Shown in pieces: positions 6,412-11,831 of a stretch of DNA of 11,831 nt (position 1 is the stretch's first letter; each line of letters begins with the position of its first letter). A program made the position numbers and the translations under genes. The DNA is from Nitrospirae bacterium RIFCSPHIGHO2_01_FULL_66_17. GTDB taxonomy: Bacteria; Nitrospirota; Nitrospiria; 2-01-FULL-66-17. The notes beneath the pieces are model-generated. The model was not told where the DNA came from and made no database searches. It worked only from the letters and a program-made list of their open reading frames with translations. The stretch lies in assembly GCA_001803875.1 (NCBI GenBank), contig MHEO01000009.1, forward strand, positions 13,604 through 25,434, in the 5' to 3' direction.

Positions 6412-8826
6412 TCACAACTTCGCCGCGATTTTCTCCATCGAGAACGCCTCGATGACGTCGCCCACCTTCACGTCGTTGAAATTCTCGACCCCGATCCCGC
6501 ACTCGTACCCGGTCTGCACCTCGCGCACGTCGTCCTTGAAGCGCCGCAGCGACCCCAGCTTGCCTTGATAGACGACCACGCTGTCGCGGATGACGCGGAC
6601 GCCGGTGCTCGCGCGCGTGATCACGCCCTGCACCACGTACGACCCGGCGATCGCGCCGATGCGCGGCACCACGAAGACCTGCCGGACCTCCGCGCGCCCG
6701 AGGCTCTGTTCCTTGAGCGTGGGGTCGAGGAGGCCTTCCATCGCGGCCCGCACGTCGTCGACCGCCTCGTAGATGACCCGATACGTCCGGACGTCGACCT
6801 TCTCCCGCTCCGCCAGCGCCTGGGCCTTGCTCTCCGGCCGCACGTTGAATCCGATGACCACCGCGTTGGACGCGGCGGCGAGCAGGATGTCGCTTTCCGT
6901 GATGCCGCCGATGGCTTCGTGGAGGACGCGCAGGCGGACCTTGTCGGTGGACAGCTTCTCCAGCGAACTCTTGAGGGCCTCCGCCGACCCCTGGACGTCG
7001 GCCTTGAGCACGATCGTCAGTTCCTTGGCCCCGCCCTCGCTGATCTTGCCGTAGAGGTCTTCGAGGGTCATCTTGCGCGGCTTCGCCGGCGCCGGGACAC
7101 GCGCCTTCTCGATCCGCGCCGACACGATCTCCTTCGCCGTCCGGTCGTCCTTGACGACCTGGAACACGTCCCCCGCCTGCGGCACATCGTCAAGACCGAT
7201 GACCTCGACCGGAGTCGACGGCCCCGCCGCGCTGGTTCGGCGCCCCAGGTCATCCACCAGCGCCCGCACCTTGCCGGCCTGGGCGCCGGTGACGAAGAGG
7301 TCGCCCACCCGCAGCGTGCCGTCCTGCACCAGCACGGTCGCCATGGGTCCGCGCCCCTTGTCGAGTCGCGCCTCGATGATCGCGCCCAGCGCGGGCTTCG
7401 CGGGGTTGGCGGTCAACTCCAGCACGTCGGCCTGCAGCAGGATCATCTCCAGCAGCGCGTCGAGCCCGACCTTCGTCTTGGCCGACACCTCTGCGAAGAT
7501 GGTCGTGCCGCCCCACGCTTCCGAGATGAGGCCGTGCTCGGAGAGCTGACTCTTGATGCGCTCCGGCTGCGCCTCCGGCTTGTCGATCTTGTTGATCGCG
7601 ACCAGGATCGGCACGTCGGCCGCCTTGGCGTGGTTGATCGCCTCCACCGTCTGCGGCATCACGCCGTCGTCGGCGGCGACGACCAGCACCACCAGGTCGG
7701 TCACCTTGGCGCCGCGCGCGCGCATGCTCGTGAACGCCTCGTGACCCGGCGTGTCGAGGAACGTCACCGATTTACCCCCGACCTTGACGGTGTAGGCGCC
7801 GATGTGCTGCGTGATGCCGCCCGCCTCGCCCTCGGTCACCCGCGTCGTGCGGATGGCGTCGAGCAGCGAGGTCTTGCCGTGGTCGACGTGCCCCATGATC
7901 GTGACCACCGGCGGGCGCGGCACGCGCAACGCATGATCCTCGGGGACGGTCTCGATCATCTCCTCCTCGGTGCGCTCGGCGACCCCCTCGGCCTTCACGC
8001 CGAAGTGCTCGGCGACCAGCACCGCGGCGTCCAACTCCAGGGTCTGGTTGATGGTCGCGGGCGTCCCCATCGACAACAACTGGCCGATCACCTGCGGCGC
8101 CTTGACCCCGAGCAGGTCGGCGAGGTCCTTGACCGTCAGGCCCTCCCGAAGTTTGACGACCTTCTTCCGCGGCTTCGTAGCCTCCAACACCGAGGAGGGA
8201 TGGCGCTCCTTCCTCATCTGGGCGCGGAGCCGCTCGTCGCGGCGGTGCAGCGGCTTGAAATCCTGCCACACGAGGGCTTCCCCTTGAAGCTGCGCGGGCG
8301 CGGCCTCGTCCTTGTCGCGCTTGCCGGGCTTCTTGAGTTTCTTGATCCGCTCCCGCTCTTTTTCTTTCTCTTTCTCCGCCTTGGCCGTGTCGCCGACCAC
8401 CGGACCCCGTGGCGGCGCGACCGGCGGCGCCGGGGGCGCAACCATCACCCTGACCGGATCCGGCATCGGAATCTGGGGCACCACCTTCGGCGCGTGCGGG
8501 CGAAACACCTCGGGCGCGGCGCGGCCCGGCGGCGGGGGCGCGGCAAGCGGCTCGCCGACCGGGGTCGGCGCGGCGGCTGCGACCGCCGCTTCCGGGGGCG
8601 GCGCCTCGGGCTGGGCCTTCTTCTTGATCAGGACGTGTCCGCGGCGCGCCGCGGCGCCCTCGGCGGCCGGTTCCTTCTTCGGCGCGTACTTGCGGATCAA
8701 CGCGGCGACCACGTCGTCGTCGAGCGTGCTCATGTGGTTTTTGAGCACCGCGCCCTGCTTCGCCAGGTCCGCCAGGAGTTCCTTGCTGGTCTTCCCCAAC
8801 TGTTTGGCAAGCTCAAAGACTCTCAT
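6412..8826 (-). CDS. infB: Translation initiation factor IF-2
   Basis: IF2 is the GTPase that places fMet-tRNA on the 30S subunit and promotes subunit joining. The 804-residue protein starts with an IF2_N module (MRVFELAKQLGKTSKELLADLAKQ), followed by a Pro/Ala-rich linker (about 70-145), a charged stretch EKEKEKERERIKKLKK (151-166), and a second IF2_N-like module (about 226-280). The G domain shows G1 GHVDHGKT (312-319), G2 GGIT (336-339), G3 DTPG (358-361), G4 NKID (412-415) and G5 SAK (448-450); the rest matches domains II, III and IV. The ATG at 8826 is chosen because AAGGGG (8833-8838) lies six bases upstream and MRVFELAK is the family N-terminus; an ATG at 8862 has no ribosome binding site. 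Only 44 bases separate it from nusA, with no ylxR or L7Ae-like gene between. Confidence 0.97.
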   Translation of the reverse strand: MRVFELAKQLGKTSKELLADLAKQGAVLKNHMSTLDDDVVAALIRKYAPKKEPAAEGAAARRGHVLIKKKAQPEAPPPEAAVAAAAPTPVGEPLAAPPPPGRAAPEVFRPHAPKVVPQIPMPDPVRVMVAPPAPPVAPPRGPVVGDTAKAEKEKEKERERIKKLKKPGKRDKDEAAPAQLQGEALVWQDFKPLHRRDERLRAQMRKERHPSSVLEATKPRKKVVKLREGLTVKDLADLLGVKAPQVIGQLLSMGTPATINQTLELDAAVLVAEHFGVKAEGVAERTEEEMIETVPEDHALRVPRPPVVTIMGHVDHGKTSLLDAIRTTRVTEGEAGGITQHIGAYTVKVGGKSVTFLDTPGHEAFTSMRARGAKVTDLVVLVVAADDGVMPQTVEAINHAKAADVPILVAINKIDKPEAQPERIKSQLSEHGLISEAWGGTTIFAEVSAKTKVGLDALLEMILLQADVLELTANPAKPALGAIIEARLDKGRGPMATVLVQDGTLRVGDLFVTGAQAGKVRALVDDLGRRTSAAGPSTPVEVIGLDDVPQAGDVFQVVKDDRTAKEIVSARIEKARVPAPAKPRKMTLEDLYGKISEGGAKELTIVLKADVQGSAEALKSSLEKLSTDKVRLRVLHEAIGGITESDILLAAASNAVVIGFNVRPESKAQALAEREKVDVRTYRVIYEAVDDVRAAMEGLLDPTLKEQSLGRAEVRQVFVVPRIGAIAGSYVVQGVITRASTGVRVIRDSVVVYQGKLGSLRRFKDDVREVQTGYECGIGVENFNDVKVGDVIEAFSMEKIAAKL
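8269..8285 (-). promoter_or_regulatory. Candidate internal translation start within infB
   Basis: In the infB frame, codon 186 is GTG (8269-8271) and AAGGGG (8280-8285) lies eight bases upstream, the same core used at the main infB start and at rpsO. Use of this site would give a roughly 619-residue IF2 lacking the first IF2_N module and the Pro/Ala/Lys linker but keeping the second module and the G domain. E. coli infB is known to make shorter IF2 forms from internal starts; use here is unproven. Confidence 0.35.
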
Positions 8827-8870
8827 GGCTGACCCCTTCTGATCCATCGCCGTGGACGACATGCGCGCGC

Positions 8871-10061
8871 TCAGGCCTCCGGCCCCGGTGACTCGACGGC
8901 CTCGCCCTCGGCGAGCTTCGCGGCGGCGGCTTGGGCCTCGGCCTGCCGCGCCTCCTGCTCCTCGCGAATCGTCTGCTCGTGGGCGATCGCGGCGTTGATC
9001 TCACGGTCGCGGTCCTTGACCCGCTCCTTCTCGTACTCGCTCTGGCTGATGATGTCGATCTTCCACCCGGTCAGCTTCGCGGCCAGCCGGACGTTCTGAC
9101 CCTTCTTGCCGATCGCCAGCGAGAGCTGGTGATCCGCGACCACCGCGATGGCCGACTTCTCCGCCTCGGTGATGCCCACCTTCTCGACCACCGCCGGGCT
9201 CAACGCCTCGCCGATGAACGTCCGTGGGTCGTCGGTCCAGGTGATGATGTCGATCTTCTCCCCGCGCAGCTCGCGCACGACGGCCTGGACCCGCACGCCC
9301 TTGACCCCGACGCAGGCGCCGACCGGATCGACGGCCTTGTCGCGCGACGAGACGCAGATCTTGGTCCGGTCCCCCGGCTCGCGCACCACGCCGCGGATCG
9401 TGACGATCCGCTCGGCCACCTCGGGCACCTCCAGCTCGAACAGCTTGCTCACGAACTCGGGACACGCCCGCGACAGGATCAACTGGGGCCCCCGCGACGA
9501 CGGCTTGACCTCCAGCAGGTATGCCCGGAGCCGATCCCCGCGCCGAAAACCCTCGCGCGGGATCTGCTCGCTCACCGGCAGCAGGGCCTCGGTCCTGCCG
9601 AGGTCGACGATGTAATTGCGGCGCTCCTGGCCGAGGATCATGCCGCTGATGATCTCGCCCTGGCGCACCGAGTATTCCTTATAGACGGTCTCCAACTCGG
9701 CCTCTCGCACGCGCTGGAAGATGACCTGCTTCGCGGTCTGCGCGGCGATCCGGCCGAAATCCTCCATCGGCATGAGGTCGCCGATCTCGTCGCCCAGCTC
9801 GGCGCCCGGATCAATCAGGAGGGCGTCCTCCAGGCCGATCTCCGCTTTGGGATTGGTGACGGTTTCGACGATCTTCTTGAGCGAGACGACCTCGATCTCG
9901 CCGGTCTCCGGGCTCATGTGGACCTGGATGTTGTCCCCCGCGCCGTACTTCTTGCGCGCAGCGGTCTGCACGGCCAGTTCGACGGCCTGGATGATCTTTT
10001 CGCCCTTGATGCCCTTTTCCCGCTCGATCTGTCCGATCACCGTGAGCAATTCACGATTCAT
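8871..10061 (-). CDS. nusA: Transcription termination/antitermination factor NusA
   Basis: NusA binds RNA polymerase and nascent RNA and modulates pausing, termination and antitermination. The 396-residue protein has the N-terminal polymerase-binding domain (about 1-125, MNRELLTVIGQIEREKGI), an S1 domain (about 135-200, GEIISGMILGQERRNYIVDLGRTEALLP), KH1 with GVKG at 252-255 and KH2 with GKKG at 318-321 followed by NVRLAAKLTGWKIDI. It then ends in a charged, alanine-rich tail (341-396) and lacks the two C-terminal acidic repeats found in E. coli NusA, as is usual outside the gammaproteobacteria. The ATG at 10061 is chosen for its conserved N-terminus and AGGGAG (10071-10076) nine bases upstream; an in-frame start at 10100 adds 13 non-conserved residues. 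It follows rimP after 98 bases. Confidence 0.97.
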   Translation of the reverse strand: MNRELLTVIGQIEREKGIKGEKIIQAVELAVQTAARKKYGAGDNIQVHMSPETGEIEVVSLKKIVETVTNPKAEIGLEDALLIDPGAELGDEIGDLMPMEDFGRIAAQTAKQVIFQRVREAELETVYKEYSVRQGEIISGMILGQERRNYIVDLGRTEALLPVSEQIPREGFRRGDRLRAYLLEVKPSSRGPQLILSRACPEFVSKLFELEVPEVAERIVTIRGVVREPGDRTKICVSSRDKAVDPVGACVGVKGVRVQAVVRELRGEKIDIITWTDDPRTFIGEALSPAVVEKVGITEAEKSAIAVVADHQLSLAIGKKGQNVRLAAKLTGWKIDIISQSEYEKERVKDRDREINAAIAHEQTIREEQEARQAEAQAAAAKLAEGEAVESPGPEA

Positions 10062-10129
10062 AGCCCGCTTCTCCCTGACAACCTCGCTTGCGTGGCGCAA
10101 CGCAGGGCCCGTTTCCCCGGCCCGAGGCT

Positions 10130-10146
10130 GCGATAAGCTTTATCGC
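10130..10146. repeat. 17-bp palindrome in the rimP-nusA spacer
   Basis: GCGATAAGCTTTATCGC is a near-perfect palindrome with 7-base arms around GCT, 13 bases after the rimP stop. It is AT-richer than its surroundings. Two further weak inverted repeats, GGGCC/GGCCC (about 10107-10125) and TTGCG/CGCAA (about 10087-10101), follow on the minus strand before nusA. None has a T-tract. It could be an operator, an RNA processing site or a small mRNA hairpin; nothing in the sequence decides between them. Confidence 0.45.
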
Positions 10147-10159
10147 CTTCCTTCTCCGT

Positions 10160-10672
10160 TCACCATTCCACTTCCAACCGCGCCTGAACGATCACGCTCC
10201 GCGGGATCGTCCACGACTCGCCGGCCTCTCCCTCGACCCGCACCGCGTCGGGCTCGCCCCCCGCCAGGCGGCCGATCACCAGCCGGGGCCCCTCCCAGGG
10301 AGGGCGCGTCTTGACGCGGACTCGGCGCCCCACCGCCTTCTCGTAGTCGCGCGGCGTCTCCAGCGCGCGGTCGAGCCCCGGAGACGACACCTCCAGCGTA
10401 TACCGATGCTCGATGGGGTCGTCCACATCGAGCGCGTGTCCCACCGCCCGGCTCAGCCGCGCACAGTCATCCAGCGTCACCCCGCCCGGCTTGTCGACCG
10501 TGATCCGGACGGTGCCCGCGGTCCGCGTCCCGGCGTACCGCACGGCGACCACCTCCACGCCCAGCGCCGCCGCGATCGGCTCGGCGACGCGCGCCACGCG
10601 CTGTTCCACGTCGGCGGGGCCGCCCCCCGACGCCTCGACACCCCGAGTCGGTTTCACCACGGTCGACCGCAC
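10160..10672 (-). CDS. rimP: Ribosome maturation factor RimP
   Basis: RimP assists early assembly of the 30S subunit, in particular the central pseudoknot and S12/S19 region. The 170-residue protein carries ADVEQRVARVAEPIAAALGVEVVAVRY, the family hallmark ITVDKPGGVTLDDCARLSRAVGHALDVDDPIEHRYTLEVSSPGLDR (about 57-102), and the C-terminal SH3-like region GRRVRVKTRPPWEG...ARLEVEW. It is slightly longer than most because of a roughly 20-residue N-terminal extension. The start is a GTG at 10672 with GAGGG (10675-10679) close upstream. It is the first gene of the nusA-infB group, as in most bacteria, and is directly preceded by a terminator-like hairpin. Confidence 0.94.
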   Translation of the reverse strand: MRSTVVKPTRGVEASGGGPADVEQRVARVAEPIAAALGVEVVAVRYAGTRTAGTVRITVDKPGGVTLDDCARLSRAVGHALDVDDPIEHRYTLEVSSPGLDRALETPRDYEKAVGRRVRVKTRPPWEGPRLVIGRLAGGEPDAVRVEGEAGESWTIPRSVIVQARLEVEW

Positions 10673-10680
10673 GAACCCTC

Positions 10681-10714
10681 AAACAAAAAAAGTGGGCCAT
10701 ACACCGCCCACTTT
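10681..10714 (-). terminator. Intrinsic terminator / candidate attenuator before rimP
   Basis: AAAGTGGGC (10689-10697) and GCCCACTTT (10706-10714) form a perfect 9-base stem with an 8-base loop; read on the minus strand the stem is followed by TTTTTTTGTTT. This is a complete intrinsic terminator for minus-strand transcription. It ends one or two bases before the rimP Shine-Dalgarno site and lies 145 bases after the dat stop. Because a possible promoter sits between dat and the hairpin, it may attenuate the rimP-nusA-infB transcript and not only end dat. Attenuating leaders before rimP have been proposed in other bacteria, and NusA is known to regulate its own operon in E. coli. Confidence 0.8.
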
Positions 10715-10765
10715 GCTCCGCCACGCAGCCCTCGCGCGTCCGCACCCGGATGCAAAAGCGACGGG

Positions 10766-10795
10766 AGTTTATCACACCGCTTCGGGTCAATGCAA
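10766..10795 (-). promoter_or_regulatory. Possible sigma-70-type promoter for the rimP operon
   Basis: On the minus strand TTGCAT (10790-10795), an 18-base spacer and TAAACT (10766-10771) resemble a housekeeping promoter; TGTGA just before the -10 adds an extended -10 flavour. It is the AT-richest part of the dat-rimP gap and lies about 90 bases upstream of rimP, giving a leader of roughly 85 bases that contains the terminator hairpin. The -35 match is weak and the assignment is tentative. Confidence 0.35.
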
Positions 10796-10858
10796 GACAT
10801 TGAAGCTCCCTGCAACACGCCGCGGGGAAGACGCTCGCTCAGCACGTTCACCGCGTCC

Positions 10859-11761
10859 TCACGTCCGGCGGCTCCGGCGGGACGCCCGGCCCCCGCCCGG
10901 CGCGGCGGGCCCCCCGCACTCGGCGGCGACCAGCGCCGCGAAACGCTCCTGGAGCATCCGCGCGACGGGCCCCGGGCCGCCGCGTCCGATCTTCGCTCCG
11001 TCGAGCGACACCACCGGCACGATCTCGATGGTCGTCCCGGTGAGAAACACCTCGTCCGCGCGGCGATACTCCTCCACGGTCAGGGCCCGCTCCTCCAGCG
11101 AGAGACCCTCGCGACGGACCAGCTCAAGCGTGGCCGCGCGGGTGATGCCCGGCAGGATCGAGGGATCGGTGGGCGACGTGATCACGGCGCCGCCGACCAC
11201 GGCGAAGCAGTTGCTGATCGCCCCCTCGGTCACGAGGCCGTCGCGGACCAGGATCGCCTCGAACACGCCCGCCGCGCGCGCCTCCTCCCGGGCCAGCACG
11301 TTGGCGAGCAGATTGAGCGACTTGACGTCGCACCGCCCCCACCGCAGGTCCGGCACGGTGATCGCGCTCACCCCCCGGCGGCGCACCGACTCGGGCAGCG
11401 GATCCAACCGCCGCACGGTGATGACGACCGTCGGCCGGACGACCGCGGGAAACCGGTGCTCGCGCGGCGCGGGACCGCGCGTGACCTGCAGGTACACCTT
11501 GGCGTCGGGAAACCGGCTCATCTCGTAGGCGCGCGTGACGAGGCGACGCCAGTACGCGCGGGAATACCGAATCGGCAAGCGAATGCCGCGCGCGCTCTGT
11601 TCCAGGCGGTCGAGATGCGCGTCGAGGCGGAACAGGCGCCCGTTGTAACTCCGCACCACCTCGTAGACGCCGTCGCCGAACTGAAACCCGCGGTCCTCGA
11701 TGGAGACCACGGCGCGGCCGATCGGGAGAAACCGTCCATTGACGCACGCAATCGTCGGCAT
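10859..11761 (-). CDS. dat: D-alanine aminotransferase-like class IV PLP aminotransferase
   Basis: The 300-residue protein matches fold-type IV PLP aminotransferases and most closely D-amino acid transaminase, which interconverts D-alanine and D-glutamate via 2-oxo acids for cell-wall precursors. Evidence: VNGRFLPIGRAVVSIEDRGFQFGDGVYEVV with Y33, the substrate carboxylate trap RGPAPREHRFP with R100 and H102, the PLP lysine K147 in RWGRCDVKSLNLLANVLA, cofactor glutamate E179 in TEGAISNCF, and LPGITRAATLEL. RCD-K-SLNLL plus RGxAPRxHxFP is the pattern of Bacillus Dat rather than of IlvE or PabC. The C-terminal 18 residues are a low-complexity Gly/Arg/Ser tail. The ATG at 11761 has no visible ribosome binding site, and a palindromic repeat begins 33 bases upstream. 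It is separated from rimP by a terminator. D-amino-acid specificity is inferred. Confidence 0.85.
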   Translation of the reverse strand: MPTIACVNGRFLPIGRAVVSIEDRGFQFGDGVYEVVRSYNGRLFRLDAHLDRLEQSARGIRLPIRYSRAYWRRLVTRAYEMSRFPDAKVYLQVTRGPAPREHRFPAVVRPTVVITVRRLDPLPESVRRRGVSAITVPDLRWGRCDVKSLNLLANVLAREEARAAGVFEAILVRDGLVTEGAISNCFAVVGGAVITSPTDPSILPGITRAATLELVRREGLSLEERALTVEEYRRADEVFLTGTTIEIVPVVSLDGAKIGRGGPGPVARMLQERFAALVAAECGGPAAPGGGRASRRSRRT

Positions 11762-11793
11762 CGCTTAGGAGTGTGTCCAAGTATTGAGATGGT

Positions 11794-11831
11794 GGAGCCT
11801 GTTCAGGAATGCGCCAGATGCAAGGCGGAGC
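11794..11831. repeat. Second copy of the palindromic repeat, cut by the window edge
   Basis: The last 38 bases begin GGAGCCTGTTCAGGAATGCG and match the left end of the 4557-4682 element over 34 bases with two substitutions, in the same orientation, before the alignment shifts in the interior. The remainder lies beyond the window. The repeat edge is 33 bases upstream of the dat start codon, where the dat promoter and leader would be expected. Confidence 0.8.

Noticed and set aside
10859..11761. Alternative identity as branched-chain aminotransferase (ilvE) or aminodeoxychorismate lyase (pabC)
   Set aside because: The RGPAPREHRFP and RCDVKSLNLL blocks follow the Dat pattern and not those subfamilies, though specificity within class IV is not certain from sequence alone.
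1..11831. A search for an undescribed multi-gene system such as defence, toxin-antitoxin, phage or biosynthesis
   Set aside because: Every gene belongs to a known housekeeping family in a familiar order, and no spacer exceeds about 210 bases. The unusual content is limited to repeats and regulatory structure.

Overview
The window is a GC-rich stretch (by eye well over 60% GC) of a bacterial chromosome in which every gene I can support lies on the minus strand. It is a conserved translation and RNA-decay 'housekeeping' cluster: dat - rimP - nusA - infB - ylxP-like (DUF503) - rbfA - nrnA - truB - rpsO - pnp - M16 peptidase, in transcription order from right to left. The order nusA-infB-rbfA-nrnA-truB-rpsO-pnp-M16 peptidase is shared by many bacteria. 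The DUF503 gene between infB and rbfA, the high GC and the gene order would fit a deep-branching environmental lineage such as NC10/Rokubacteria (Methylomirabilota) or a deltaproteobacterial relative. That placement is an inference from general resemblance and is weak.

Region by region, from the right edge: the window opens inside a copy of a dispersed palindromic repeat (11794-11831), followed by a class IV aminotransferase closely resembling D-alanine aminotransferase (dat). A 186-bp gap holds a possible promoter and a clear hairpin plus T-tract on the minus strand, immediately before the rimP ribosome binding site; it can act as an attenuator for the rimP operon or end dat transcripts. Then come rimP (30S maturation), nusA (elongation/termination factor), infB (IF2, with a candidate internal start), a DUF503 gene, rbfA (30S maturation), nrnA (oligoribonuclease/pAp phosphatase), truB (tRNA pseudouridine 55 synthase), rpsO (S15), pnp (PNPase) and the 5' part of an M16 zinc peptidase that runs off the left edge. 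Genes often placed in such clusters, ylxR (DUF448) and an L7Ae-like gene between nusA and infB, and ribF between truB and rpsO, are absent.

The genes fit together as one ribosome-assembly, initiation and RNA-turnover unit: RimP, RbfA and S15 build the 30S subunit, IF2 starts translation, TruB modifies tRNA, NusA controls transcription, and PNPase and NrnA degrade RNA down to nucleotides. The non-coding structure is where the window is least ordinary. There is a 126-bp imperfect palindrome between nrnA and truB whose left 34 bases recur (32/34) at the right window edge and whose edge supplies the nrnA stop codon, a G-run tract between infB and DUF503, and hairpins in the rpsO-pnp, rimP-nusA and pre-rimP spacers. 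I found no phage, CRISPR, toxin-antitoxin or biosynthetic system, and no gap longer than about 210 bases. The core genes themselves are ordinary.
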